A DNA stretch of 57,895 nucleotides from a virus: positions 1-57,895 of IMG/VR virus record IMGVR_UViG_3300043466_001189. The stretch is one strand, 5' to 3'. Shown here piece by piece: positions 37,996-47,596 of the stretch. The notes below the pieces were generated by a model. The model saw only the letters and a list, made by a program, of their open reading frames with translations, searched no databases and was not told the DNA's origin. The first letter of the stretch is position 1. Each line of letters opens with the position of its first letter. The position numbers and the translations under genes are program-made.

Positions 37996-38194
37996 CAGAA
38001 ATCACTTTCCTTTGCTTCTCGGCTTCTTTGCGATCTTTGGTGCGTTTCCTGGCGACTTTGGCGATTTCGATTTTTCTTTCTTTGTTGGCGTAGAACCATT
38101 CTTCGATTTCTTCAGCCGTCCTGCCGCATCCTCGGCATATTCTTTTAGTGTCTTCATATTCACACACCTTCGTACAAATAGAATTATTAGACAT
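37982..38194 (-). CDS. DUF1289-family cysteine protein
   Basis: 70 residues. CTKVCEYEDTKRICRGCGRTAEEIEEWF is the DUF1289 signature (C-x3-C...C-x2-CGRT...EI.W), then a basic tail. DUF1289 is widespread in proteobacteria and suggests host origin. Function unknown. Confidence 0.88.
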   Translation of the reverse strand: MSNNSICTKVCEYEDTKRICRGCGRTAEEIEEWFYANKERKIEIAKVARKRTKDRKEAEKQRKVISVDLI

Positions 38195-39176
38195 GCACTT
38201 TTATCTTTTCTAAACAGCGATCAATACTTTCATCCACTTTAATCTTGGCTTCCCATCCTAACATCTGCTTGACCTTTGTGACATCAGGAACACGAACACG
38301 CACATCATTCTCATATTCTGCAATGCTGTCAAACACAAGAGCATTATCTTCAATCATACCCTTTTCAACAGCAATATCACGAATAGTAAGAGCAAGTTCA
38401 GACATTGAAATTGGTTCTTTATTTCCTAAATTGAAGATTTCGTTCTTCGTTGTTTCAGAGAAAGAATGTTGTGCAATTGCTCTTGCAACATCATCAATCC
38501 ACGTGAAGCAACGAATTTGCTTGCCGTCTCCAATGATAGGTAAAACTTGTTTCTTTTCTATTACGATATTTTTGATATAGTCTGCAAAGACATGAGATAT
38601 GCCTACATCACCTTCAGACTTCTCATAAGGAGTTATGATATTGAACGGACGCCAAATCGTATAATCAAGATCATATTGCTTTTTGTATGCACGTGATAGT
38701 CTCTCACCTATAAACTTAGACATTCCGTATTCGGTGTGCGGTGCAGGAAAAACATCTACTTGATCTTCATAAACAGGTCTAAAAACATCTTGAGGACAAT
38801 TTTCATATACCATGCTTGAAGAGATGTAAACGACTCTCTTCACTTTCCAATTATATGCAGACTCTAAAATATTACCATGTAAAGTCACATCATTATAAAG
38901 AATGTCTGCACAATACTTGTTGAAGCCACCAACGCCGAATATCCTTGCCGCTGCTTGAATGATATAATCTGGTTTGTATTTACCTATTAGAGAGTGAACA
39001 TCATACGCATTTGTCAAATCTAAATTCTCGAATAGATAACCCTTTGCGATATTCAATCGTTCATTGTATCTGAATAAATTGTCAACACCAATGACTTCAT
39101 GTCCTTGATCTAATAGATAAGGAATGACAGCCTGCATCAGACTACCTTCAGATCCTGTTACTAAAATCTTGCTCAT
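38187..39176 (-). CDS. NAD-dependent epimerase/dehydratase (extended SDR)
   Basis: 329 residues from ATG 39176 (ATGA overlap). Nucleotide-binding SKILVTGSEGSLMQ, YISSSMVYE, catalytic YGMSK and RPFNIITPYE. Acts on a nucleotide sugar such as GDP- or UDP-hexose; exact substrate not determined. Within the glycan cluster. Confidence 0.9.
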   Translation of the reverse strand: MSKILVTGSEGSLMQAVIPYLLDQGHEVIGVDNLFRYNERLNIAKGYLFENLDLTNAYDVHSLIGKYKPDYIIQAAARIFGVGGFNKYCADILYNDVTLHGNILESAYNWKVKRVVYISSSMVYENCPQDVFRPVYEDQVDVFPAPHTEYGMSKFIGERLSRAYKKQYDLDYTIWRPFNIITPYEKSEGDVGISHVFADYIKNIVIEKKQVLPIIGDGKQIRCFTWIDDVARAIAQHSFSETTKNEIFNLGNKEPISMSELALTIRDIAVEKGMIEDNALVFDSIAEYENDVRVRVPDVTKVKQMLGWEAKIKVDESIDRCLEKIKVHV

Positions 39177-40396
39177 GTGTAAAATATTCCACTCTTTGTT
39201 TTCTTGCTTTCGTCTAAAAATTTCCATGCATCTGCAATGAGAATGTTTGTCTTCTTTGAAATGTGTTCATCGTAAAACTTCTTAAACTGGTTGTGAGGAG
39301 TCATCACAACGAAGGCATCATAATCATTTATATCATGGGTCGGCCATACATTGTCGGGATGTGCGATATATGGATCAAAGAATGCATACGCAATACCATG
39401 TCTCTTACAAATCTTCGCAAACTTGAAGCTAAGACTATTACGTGCATCATCACAATCTGCTTTAAATGTTGCACCAAGTATACCAATTCTCTTCGTTTCA
39501 GGTTTTTCTTTCATTATCGCGTTGAACATATATTGAGGCATTCCTTCATTGATGAGGAATGATGCTTGAATCAGTTCTGGATAAGGAACATTTTCAAGTA
39601 AAAACTTACCGTCTTTAAATAAACACGGACCACCTACATTTGGGCCAGGTTTAGGTAATGCCATACGAGAATAGTTCTTGTTTACAGAATCAATAACCTT
39701 ATGAACATCTAATCCTTGTTCTGTGCCAATCATGTAGAATTCGTTTGCGAGAGCAAATGTCACATAACGATACATATTTGTAATAAGCTTACCAAATTCA
39801 GCTTCACGAGGAGTTAGATGAATGCACTCTTCTACGAATGTAAAGATTTCTTTTGCAGCATCAAAAGCTTCTTTCGTTCTTGCACCAATCAACTGAGGAA
39901 ACTTCTTACTTTCAACAATACCTACACCTTGTGCTACACGCTCAGGCGCGAATACAATATGAAAAGGAACATCAGTTTCATCAAACAAAATACTTTCTAG
40001 AAGATCAGTAGTTCCAGGAGCAACTGTGCTTCTCAGTATTACGACTGCGTTTTCTTTGAGATTAGGAGCAAGATCATACTTCACGAAGTCAATGATATCA
40101 TCAACTCTAGGATTACCTTCACCATCAACAGGAGTACCAATCATGATTGCAACAGCATCACATTCTACTAAGAGTTCTGTGTTTGTTGTATAAGTCAAAC
40201 GATCTGTACTGAGCAAGCTCATTAGCAAGTCTTTTGCTCCCTCTTCTTTATGAGGTACAAAGCCGCCTAATAGTTGCATACATGCGGCAGGATTTCTATC
40301 AATGCCTATGACATTATGTCCAGCATCAGCCAATACAAGGCTGAATGGGAAACCTACGTGACCCGCGGCACCAATAACGGCTACTTTTTTAACCAT
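39173..40396 (-). CDS. Nucleotide-sugar 6-dehydrogenase (Ugd/WecC family)
   Basis: 407 residues from ATG 40396. Rossmann VAVIGAAGHVGFPFSLVLADAG, then VILRSTVAPGTT and the catalytic Cys in GGPCLFKDGKF, as in UDP-glucose/GDP-mannose dehydrogenases. Converts an NDP-hexose to the uronate using two NAD. Substrate not known; GDP-mannose is possible given the PMM. Confidence 0.92.
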   Translation of the reverse strand: MVKKVAVIGAAGHVGFPFSLVLADAGHNVIGIDRNPAACMQLLGGFVPHKEEGAKDLLMSLLSTDRLTYTTNTELLVECDAVAIMIGTPVDGEGNPRVDDIIDFVKYDLAPNLKENAVVILRSTVAPGTTDLLESILFDETDVPFHIVFAPERVAQGVGIVESKKFPQLIGARTKEAFDAAKEIFTFVEECIHLTPREAEFGKLITNMYRYVTFALANEFYMIGTEQGLDVHKVIDSVNKNYSRMALPKPGPNVGGPCLFKDGKFLLENVPYPELIQASFLINEGMPQYMFNAIMKEKPETKRIGILGATFKADCDDARNSLSFKFAKICKRHGIAYAFFDPYIAHPDNVWPTHDINDYDAFVVMTPHNQFKKFYDEHISKKTNILIADAWKFLDESKKTKSGIFYT

Positions 40397-40397
40397 C

Positions 40398-41228
40398 TCA
40401 AGTTTCCTTATTAAACTTAAGCATTGCGATATTCCATTCATCCCACTCTTCACGTTTGACGTTAATTGGATGAAGTTCAAAATCATTTGGATTCATCTTG
40501 TAGTTCATCAACAATACTGTTTGATCATCATCAATCAAGCCGCAATTAATCATGGACGATAAAGATTGCTTGTTATATGATAATTGTCTGAACCACGCCT
40601 CTTTACCACCAACTAAATGACATCCCATGATGTATACATCATTATGTCTTATGATATCGAAGATTGGTCTGCCAAAGTCAATGTCTTTTTTATTGAAGTA
40701 GTGCATCTTGTTAGGATCAAAGTCATAATCCCATATGTTAGACTTAGGTAAAGTCTTTTCACTTCTAACATATCCAAAGTCTAACCATGCAGCAATATTT
40801 GTTTTGATTTGGTCTCTTTCATATGCACCAACAACAAAATCAGTCTTTAGATAGTTTACCAACACATAATCTGCATTCCAATATTCTGGCATTCTTGGAT
40901 CATTTACAAACTCAATGTACTCTCTGCGACTCTGAATTCTTTCAATCACAGGCTTAGCACTCTTTACTATTTCACTAAAGTCAAGAGGAACAACAACTGT
41001 TCTAGAACCTGGAGACTGCTTCTCTCTTATCTTAGAGATGATTTCAGCGTGTTCTTCTGAACAGTATATAATCATATCGTTTCTAATCTTGGCTAGATTT
41101 TCAAAGTAGCTGAAATAACTTTCAGTTGATCTTGGAATATAATGTGGTGTATCGATACCATGTGAAGTTTTATTCCAATTGCTCCTGCCAATATCAAAGA
41201 AGGCTGTGACTACAGTAATGTTACTCAT
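40398..41228 (-). CDS. HtrL/YibB-like glycosyltransferase
   Basis: 276 residues from ATG 41228 (ATGA overlap). ITVVTAFFDIGRSNW, YFSYFENLAKIRNDMIIYC and the C-terminal FNLGCHLVGG-like region match HtrL/YibB glycosyltransferase-like proteins. It probably adds a sugar to a polysaccharide or to phage DNA or protein. Acceptor unknown. Confidence 0.75.
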   Translation of the reverse strand: MSNITVVTAFFDIGRSNWNKTSHGIDTPHYIPRSTESYFSYFENLAKIRNDMIIYCSEEHAEIISKIREKQSPGSRTVVVPLDFSEIVKSAKPVIERIQSRREYIEFVNDPRMPEYWNADYVLVNYLKTDFVVGAYERDQIKTNIAAWLDFGYVRSEKTLPKSNIWDYDFDPNKMHYFNKKDIDFGRPIFDIIRHNDVYIMGCHLVGGKEAWFRQLSYNKQSLSSMINCGLIDDDQTVLLMNYKMNPNDFELHPINVKREEWDEWNIAMLKFNKET

Positions 41229-42085
41229 AAATTTATCCTCGTCATTATCATGGAATCCCACCATGTTAAAAATACTTCCATATCCATAAACTTGTTAGGT
41301 TTATTACCTCTAAACAAAGGTTGATTTAGCATATGATAGTATAGATCATCATTGCTGTCAACTTCAATCACTCGCTTTAAGAACAAGTGATCGTCTCTGT
41401 AATCATGCCAGTTTATCACAGCTTCTGGATTGAAATCCATTTCAAGAGTTGTGCTTCCCCAATAGATAGGAACAGTTCTAGCATAAGCAGCTTGGATAAT
41501 CTTTTCTGTGATGTATCCAGGATAACTGCTGTTCTCAAAAGCTAAATGAAACTTTCTTGTTCTAAGAAAATCTATCTTTGCAGAAGTTGGTCTAGGAATA
41601 ACATAACCAATGTTATTGAACAAAGGTCCAGCACTGTCAACTTTCTTATAGTTGTTAAGCAGATTGAACAGTTGGTTTCTCTTTTCACTATTTGGATTAC
41701 TTACGACAAAAGAAGCAAAGCCTGTCTTTTCTGCTGGTTCAGAAAGATTAAATGGTGTAGAAAACCCTTGTTCATTTACGAGACTGTTTATCTCATGAAC
41801 ATAAAGAGGTAATCTGAAATGATACGGTTCATCTATGTGGTCGAACGTTATAGCAGCATGACACTTATAGTTCCAAAATCTTCTGTTCTCACCAGTAAAG
41901 AAGACCTTGAAGACTTTTGCTGAGTCATACGATTCATTTTTGTTACCAAAATTTTCATCACCAAAAATCAATATATGAGGATCATTGTCGTCACGAACAA
42001 CATCATACTTCTGAGATAAAATAGAAATGAACCAATCTGGACTCATTCCAAAATCTGCGAAACCTACTCTAATTTTCTTTTTCAT
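41225..42085 (-). CDS. Alpha-fucosyltransferase-like, GT10 family
   Basis: 286 residues. Conserved GT10 block KFHLAFENSSYPGYITEKI, QAAYARTVPIYWGS and FNPEAVINWHDY. Transfers fucose from GDP-fucose. Phage-encoded GT10 is uncommon. Source of GDP-fucose is not evident here; the SDR proteins could contribute. Confidence 0.88.
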   Translation of the reverse strand: MKKKIRVGFADFGMSPDWFISILSQKYDVVRDDNDPHILIFGDENFGNKNESYDSAKVFKVFFTGENRRFWNYKCHAAITFDHIDEPYHFRLPLYVHEINSLVNEQGFSTPFNLSEPAEKTGFASFVVSNPNSEKRNQLFNLLNNYKKVDSAGPLFNNIGYVIPRPTSAKIDFLRTRKFHLAFENSSYPGYITEKIIQAAYARTVPIYWGSTTLEMDFNPEAVINWHDYRDDHLFLKRVIEVDSNDDLYYHMLNQPLFRGNKPNKFMDMEVFLTWWDSMIMTRINL

Positions 42086-42095
42086 AATCTATCCT

Positions 42096-42869
42096 TTAAA
42101 TGACTATGCAGATATCGTTCTTCTGATATGAAGCATTATACATGATGTTAGAGTCAAAATTACCATTGTCAAAAATTTGGCATGGCTGTATAAACTCTGC
42201 ATCATTAAGCTTTCTTGTAATGGAATAAACATAGATGTTCAGTAGATTATTACCACTATTTACAAACTGGAGGTGAACACTGATTATTTCATATCCATTT
42301 GCTTTTGCCAGTTGCTTGAAGAAGATGGGAGAATAGTTAAAGAACCCGTGATTGATATCAAAACAAGGAACAGTAGATAACATTACACCACCAACTTTAC
42401 ATAGGTCGTGCATGACATTGAATGCATTTGTCTGGTTTATCAGATGTTCTGTTGTTCCATTATTGACAACAAGATCATATTGACCTTTCTTGTCATCAGG
42501 ACAACGATCTACATTCAAGTCTAGTTTTAACACATAATCAAGATCATTATATGTGTCTAAGTCAATAGCGAGATAGTCAAACTCTAAATCTTTGTAGAAC
42601 CTTTGTGCTAACATTCCAGAAGAATAATCATCAAAAGACGCATTCTTACCAAACAGTTCAAAAACTTCTTTTAGAAAATCTTTACTGTCAGGATATGTTT
42701 TCTCATTAGGCACAAATTCATTATTGACTATCTTACCTGATATTCCTGAAACATGATAATGAAGTTGTGAAGCTCCTATGTCTGCAACAGAAAGCTTTTT
42801 AGAGAAATCTAAGATTCCATTTCTGTGTAGATCCATCATGTTCAATACATCTTCTCTTGTAGTACCCAT
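42096..42869 (-). CDS. SAM-dependent methyltransferase
   Basis: 257 residues. Rossmann motif VADIGASQLHYHV, DLVVNNGTTEHLINQTNAFN and MHDLCKVGGVMLST. Class I methyltransferase, probably acting on sugars or lipids in the glycan cluster. Confidence 0.82.
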   Translation of the reverse strand: MGTTREDVLNMMDLHRNGILDFSKKLSVADIGASQLHYHVSGISGKIVNNEFVPNEKTYPDSKDFLKEVFELFGKNASFDDYSSGMLAQRFYKDLEFDYLAIDLDTYNDLDYVLKLDLNVDRCPDDKKGQYDLVVNNGTTEHLINQTNAFNVMHDLCKVGGVMLSTVPCFDINHGFFNYSPIFFKQLAKANGYEIISVHLQFVNSGNNLLNIYVYSITRKLNDAEFIQPCQIFDNGNFDSNIMYNASYQKNDICIVI

Positions 42870-42878
42870 AAATAAACC

Positions 42879-43442
42879 TCACTTATACCAATACCAAACG
42901 TCACACTCTGTCTCTAAGATAGTCTTATTCTTAGAAGAAGCAAACTCTATCACTGCCTCGTTGATGCACTTGATCACTCTAAAATCATGACCTGAAAATA
43001 TACCACCATCTTTAAGCTTAGGATAGTAATTCGTCATGTCTTTAGTAACTTGCTCAAACGTATGTAGACCGTCAATAAATACAAAGTCTAGAGAGTTATC
43101 TTCGATATTAGAGACAGCATCATCTGAATACTTTCTGAGAAACTTAATTCTATCACCAAACACCTTTGTGTTATCTAGAAACTGCTGATATATGTTTTCT
43201 CTTTCGTTTAGATTTGTACCATTCCAATCAATGTAGTTAACATAAGGATCAATGCAATATAGAGTAAGATTTTTATTTGATTCCATCAAAAATCTTGTAG
43301 TGAATCCTTCAGCCAGACCAATTTCAACACCTACAGGATTTTCTAATCCTTCAATCATCTTACCAAGTCCGTAACCAGAACACTTAAACTTTGGTGTTAT
43401 TCCAAAATTACCAGTAGAGTTATAATAAAAAGAATCACTCAT
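42879..43442 (-). CDS. SAM-dependent methyltransferase (Methyltransf_24 type)
   Basis: 187 residues. VGVEIGLAEGFTTRFL, YCIDPYVNYIDW and DFVFIDGLHTFEQVTKD, DGGIFSGHDF. Matches short class I methyltransferases of polysaccharide loci. Confidence 0.85.
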   Translation of the reverse strand: MSDSFYYNSTGNFGITPKFKCSGYGLGKMIEGLENPVGVEIGLAEGFTTRFLMESNKNLTLYCIDPYVNYIDWNGTNLNERENIYQQFLDNTKVFGDRIKFLRKYSDDAVSNIEDNSLDFVFIDGLHTFEQVTKDMTNYYPKLKDGGIFSGHDFRVIKCINEAVIEFASSKNKTILETECDVWYWYK

Positions 43443-44121
43443 CTATACGTTCTCCATTTGGTGCTAAGTTGCCGCATAGTCCTATTTTTTCCATTTCAAT
43501 AGGAGCAAAGGCATTAAAATATTTGTAATAAGCATGTTCTATGTCCATCGGCAATGTAAGACAATCGCGGATAACATATTTCAGCTTTTCTATCGTCTGA
43601 TCTAATAGATCATAATCAAAATGAAAAAGTCTTGATTGATATACATGATCTACGCCAATATAATCTGATTGTTCTTTTGGCATCCAAGTTTTAGTAGGAA
43701 CAGTAAACACATACTTACCTACATGTTCTAGACCAGGAACAAAGTTATCAGTTAGTTGATATCTACCTGATATCTTATATATTCTCTTTGTTTTTATTTC
43801 ATTCTCACGAATCCAATTCAACGACATCATAAAAGAAATGGATTCAGCAGCACTTTTTACGCCCGCTTCTGAAAATTTTTTGACGTTTTCATCTCTGCCT
43901 GTAAAAAGAACAACCGTGTTTCTCTTTACTAGTTCATCAAAATATTTACTTTCTGGTTCAACAGAAGACGCATCAAACAAAATCTTTTGATTGTTAGGCA
44001 TATACTTGTCAATTGAATTCAAAGTCTCAATCGTTTGATTAAAACGGTCTTCTGTTGAGTAAATTGAAAGATGATTTGGACAAACAAGCGCACTGCTTAT
44101 CACAAAGATGGCATCGTTCAT
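43435..44121 (-). CDS. Hypothetical protein of the glycan cluster
   Basis: 228 residues from ATG 44121 (ATGA overlap). NDAIFVISSALVCPNHLSIYS and YKISGRYQLTDNF. Resembles glycosyltransferase-like proteins of phage origin, but without a clear motif. Probably co-works with the neighbouring SDR and transferases. Confidence 0.65.
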   Translation of the reverse strand: MNDAIFVISSALVCPNHLSIYSTEDRFNQTIETLNSIDKYMPNNQKILFDASSVEPESKYFDELVKRNTVVLFTGRDENVKKFSEAGVKSAAESISFMMSLNWIRENEIKTKRIYKISGRYQLTDNFVPGLEHVGKYVFTVPTKTWMPKEQSDYIGVDHVYQSRLFHFDYDLLDQTIEKLKYVIRDCLTLPMDIEHAYYKYFNAFAPIEMEKIGLCGNLAPNGERIDE

Positions 44122-45149
44122 ATCTTCAGCCACTTCTCATTAGCGAGTGTCCAGTTAACGACTTCACTGATTCGATCAGACAAAGCAATCTTTGGATACC
44201 AACCAAGATTTCTCATATACTCACCAGATAAAGCATAACGAAGATCGTGTCCAGGTCTAGATGAATGGAAATCTATCAATTCATAATTCAATTCTTTACC
44301 TTGAGACTTTGCAATCATTAGAGCCAAATCTAGGTTATTGATTTCTTCAGCACCAACAATATTGAACTTAGGGCACTTAGCACCACCATAGTCATCAATG
44401 TGAATAGAGTTTCTATCAAGGTTTAGAATAAACATGAGAGCAGACGCAACATCCTTGGCATGAATGTAATGTCTTGAACCTGGAATTGTTTTAGTCTTGT
44501 CTGAGTGAATGTAAACCTTCTCACCAGTATTGGCTCTTCTAATGACCATAGGAATAAACTTTTCAGGATGCTGACGCTCTCCAAAAACATTCATAGTATG
44601 TGTGATGTAGATAGGAAGCTTGTATGTATTTTCATATGCAACACAAAACTCTTCAGCGGCAGCCTTTGATGCTGAATAAGGATTAGTTGAATTGTACCTA
44701 TCAAATTCTTTATAGTTAACACCGAAAGGTGCAGGACCAAATACTTCATCGGTAGAGAAGTATACAAAACTTTCAAGATTCTTAAGAGTTCTGGCATACT
44801 GCAATAGGTTCACAGTGCCAAGTGTATTGTCCATCAAAAACTCAACAGGATATTCAATCGAACGATCAACATGTGATCCTGCTGCCATGTGTAGCACAAT
44901 GTTAACATCACCAAGCAGAGAATTGATAAGCGGATTGATTTCGGCTCTCAAGTCGTGATACACAATCTTCACTCTTGACTTGACAGACTGGTCATATGAC
45001 TGAAGTATATCGTAAAGCCTATTCAGATTTCCAGAGAAGTCTAATCTATCAAGACTGACAATCTTCCAATCTGTTTCTCTTAGAATTGTATCGATAACAT
45101 GATGTGCAATGAAACCTGCACCGCCTGTAATAAGAACTGTCTTTGTCAT
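44118..45149 (-). CDS. dTDP-glucose 4,6-dehydratase-like SDR
   Basis: 343 residues. NAD motif VLITGGAGFIAHHV, substrate residues in YFSTDEVFGPAP, catalytic YSASKAAAEEF and MNVFGERQHPEKF. Fits 4,6-dehydratases of dTDP- or GDP-sugars. Likely first step to a deoxysugar. Confidence 0.9.
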   Translation of the reverse strand: MTKTVLITGGAGFIAHHVIDTILRETDWKIVSLDRLDFSGNLNRLYDILQSYDQSVKSRVKIVYHDLRAEINPLINSLLGDVNIVLHMAAGSHVDRSIEYPVEFLMDNTLGTVNLLQYARTLKNLESFVYFSTDEVFGPAPFGVNYKEFDRYNSTNPYSASKAAAEEFCVAYENTYKLPIYITHTMNVFGERQHPEKFIPMVIRRANTGEKVYIHSDKTKTIPGSRHYIHAKDVASALMFILNLDRNSIHIDDYGGAKCPKFNIVGAEEINNLDLALMIAKSQGKELNYELIDFHSSRPGHDLRYALSGEYMRNLGWYPKIALSDRISEVVNWTLANEKWLKI

Positions 45150-45163
45150 TTAATCCTCACGTA

Positions 45164-46063
45164 TTAATTATATTTTTTATATATGGCTTCTGCAAGCCCG
45201 TTCACTCTATCATATTGATGAACAATGACAGAAGGTAATCCAGTACTATGAGTATAAACCACACCATCTATGATATCTGGTTGATTTACCATGTACTTCG
45301 TTCCATATAAAATTATGGAAGTAGGATCATTTTTTTGACCAATATCACCTGAGCCAGACCTTATTGCATGAATAGTCGTAGCTAAGTTTGTTGTCCACCC
45401 GGAATCATTAGACAATAGCGTAACATTCTGTGAGCAGAACTGCAACTGAATAATGAAATTATATACTGCCTGATCAACGATATTTATACGTCTGTTTATA
45501 CTCAATTGATACAGAAGCAACAGCAAGTCTTGCACCAGAGCTTGTGTTCCAGCTATGACACCAACATTAAAAATCTCATTGTATTGGATCTTATCATAGA
45601 CTACAGGATCAAATGAAGACAAGAAGTTATTGTGATTCCAAGATTCATCCTTATATCTAAGTCCTTCACCTGCTGCAATCAACCCAACATCTCTATTCTC
45701 AAAAGTCTTTCTGATATAGTCTATAGGATTAGATTGAAATACAACATCTCTGGTATCAGTCGTAATAACAAAGTTATACTTATCAGAATTGATTCTGAGA
45801 TAGTTCCAAATATGAAAAAATCTTTCTACATGTGGTGCTGTAGTAACATTGGCGACAACATTACCATTTTGATCTTGTCTACCATACAACTCAACTTTAA
45901 CACCCTCACTGCGGAGTTTATCTATTGTTTCTTTTGTGGTATTTGTTGCAACGAGAACTATATCTCCTGAGAAACCAGACTTCTTGATCGAATTGACCCA
46001 ATACTTAAGATCGTCCCATCCATAGTTAGAAGCGCCACCTATGATCAAATCTTTATTCATCAT
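45164..46063 (-). CDS. Glycosyltransferase-like protein (GT-A fold)
   Basis: 299 residues. VITTDTRDVVFQSNP gives a DxD-like element, followed by FNVGVIAGTQALVQDLLLLL and VDQAVYNFII. The pattern is that of phage/viral glycosyltransferases of unknown acceptor. Confidence 0.75.
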   Translation of the reverse strand: MMNKDLIIGGASNYGWDDLKYWVNSIKKSGFSGDIVLVATNTTKETIDKLRSEGVKVELYGRQDQNGNVVANVTTAPHVERFFHIWNYLRINSDKYNFVITTDTRDVVFQSNPIDYIRKTFENRDVGLIAAGEGLRYKDESWNHNNFLSSFDPVVYDKIQYNEIFNVGVIAGTQALVQDLLLLLYQLSINRRINIVDQAVYNFIIQLQFCSQNVTLLSNDSGWTTNLATTIHAIRSGSGDIGQKNDPTSIILYGTKYMVNQPDIIDGVVYTHSTGLPSVIVHQYDRVNGLAEAIYKKYN

Positions 46064-46072
46064 AACTCTCCA

Positions 46073-46795
46073 TCATACTTTAAAATAAAAATCATCCCAT
46101 CTTGAGAACTCAATGAACTTTCTCTCATAACCATTTTTCATCATCAGTTGGTAAATTCTATCTCTGAACTCTACATTGAAGTTATGTTCAACAGTAAAAG
46201 TTCTAACGTCATAAGATTCGTTTGCAGAAAAAAACGATTCTAGAATATCATACTCACTACCTTCGGTATCAACAGAAATGTAATCGATAATATAAGGTGC
46301 TGAGTGTCTATCAAGTAAATCAACGAGACTTACAGTCTTAACGCTGATCAGAGAGTTTTCTTTTCTCTTCATTCGGTGTTCATCGTCATCACCAAAACCT
46401 TGTATAGTGGACAGACATGCATCATCAACAGCAAGAAAATCTAAAGTCTTGTTCGTTTCAGTATAGACACAATCAAATGATATGTCTGTGTTTTCGTCAT
46501 CTCTGTTTTGCTTTAGACTTGTATGCCAAACAGGATTAGGTTCTGCTAGAATACCTTTCCAGTTATAATCTTTCGACAGCAGATATGTATTACTTCCATC
46601 TACACCATCGGTGGCACCAAACTCGACATAGAAACCATCTCTTTTGAATCCGCTTTCGTATAGTGCCCACACATCTTGAAAATTTTGTGAAGTTGATTCG
46701 TTACATAGAGATAGACAATGACCTAAAAACTTTATGCTCTCATTCTTTTTGACTTCATCTTGTTTTACAGTGTATAAAAAATTTATCAAATCCAT
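46073..46795 (-). CDS. FkbM-family methyltransferase
   Basis: 240 residues. SQNFQDVWALYESGF, FYVEFGATDGVDGSNTYLL, ILAEPNPVWH and YISVDTEGSEYDIL match FkbM methyltransferases. Likely O-methylates a sugar in the glycan. Confidence 0.9.
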   Translation of the reverse strand: MDLINFLYTVKQDEVKKNESIKFLGHCLSLCNESTSQNFQDVWALYESGFKRDGFYVEFGATDGVDGSNTYLLSKDYNWKGILAEPNPVWHTSLKQNRDDENTDISFDCVYTETNKTLDFLAVDDACLSTIQGFGDDDEHRMKRKENSLISVKTVSLVDLLDRHSAPYIIDYISVDTEGSEYDILESFFSANESYDVRTFTVEHNFNVEFRDRIYQLMMKNGYERKFIEFSRWDDFYFKV

Positions 46796-47538
46796 GGAAG
46801 TTGACCTTTGTAATGCTCAAGTTGTTTCTTGTTACCTTCAATGAAGAAGTTTCCATTAACAGATTGTGGATTGTTGTCTACACGATAGCATAGTGTATGC
46901 TTACCATTCGTGTCCCACTTGCTCATCTCTCTAATCTTATAGAGATATCTGCGATCTTCACCCCATGCACCAGAATGCCAGAGATGACAAGTCAATTGAA
47001 TAAACTCGCGCTTGAAAGCAAAAGCAGATGTATCTACAAGATACTGAGGATTGTCGTGAGTGAAGTAGATAGGCCAGCGACCCAAGCTCTCACAGTTATC
47101 ATCGACAATATACTGCTTGTCTGGAGTATAAATCTTGCGAAGCGAATACGCCCAATCAAGATTGTTCTTTTCAATTGTTTGAACAAGAGTTGACACATGA
47201 TCAGGTTCATACCAGTTATCTTCATCAAGAAAGAAGATATAATCTGAATCAATGAGATGTGGAAAAGAAGCGTAGATGCGTTGACCATTGAAACCGTTTG
47301 CACCAGTATTATAAGGTGTATATGCAACAGTCACATTGTCTTGAAGCACCTCATCGTAATGAAGAGTGTTTGGAATCTGATCCATGACTGGACTGAAATG
47401 CTCAGGACCGTCAACAACGACAAGATGTTTGATATTTTTGTATGTTTGATTGGCAACGCTCTTTAATGCGTCAGTGAGTTTTGGTGAGCCAATAGTTGGT
47501 GTGATCACAGTCACAGATTTTTCAATAATGAGTTTCAT
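46786..47538 (-). CDS. Family 2 glycosyltransferase
   Basis: 250 residues. VTVITPTIGSPKLTDALKSV, HLVVVDGPEH, FFLDEDNWYEPDH (DxD-like) and SLGRWPI. GT2-type sugar transferase. First gene of the glycan cluster on the minus strand, with the TTGACA/TATACT promoter upstream. Confidence 0.88.
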   Translation of the reverse strand: MKLIIEKSVTVITPTIGSPKLTDALKSVANQTYKNIKHLVVVDGPEHFSPVMDQIPNTLHYDEVLQDNVTVAYTPYNTGANGFNGQRIYASFPHLIDSDYIFFLDEDNWYEPDHVSTLVQTIEKNNLDWAYSLRKIYTPDKQYIVDDNCESLGRWPIYFTHDNPQYLVDTSAFAFKREFIQLTCHLWHSGAWGEDRRYLYKIREMSKWDTNGKHTLCYRVDNNPQSVNGNFFIEGNKKQLEHYKGQLPWI

Positions 47539-47550
47539 GATATACCTATA

Positions 47551-47590
47551 GTGAAAAGAGAGACACTAGTATATAGCATCTCTCTTCTAT
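47551..47590 (-). terminator. Terminator downstream of pstS, overlapping a promoter
   Basis: Minus strand: AGAGAGA / TCTCTCT outer stem plus a GCTA/TAGT inner stem, ending in TTTTC. The promoter -10 (47568-47573) lies in its loop. Confidence 0.65.
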
Positions 47591-47596
47591 TGTCAA
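47568..47596 (-). promoter_or_regulatory. Sigma70-type promoter for the glycan cluster
   Basis: TTGACA-17-TATACT on the minus strand, touching the pstS stop and overlapping the terminator hairpin. It reads into the GT2 gene at 47538. Confidence 0.75.
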
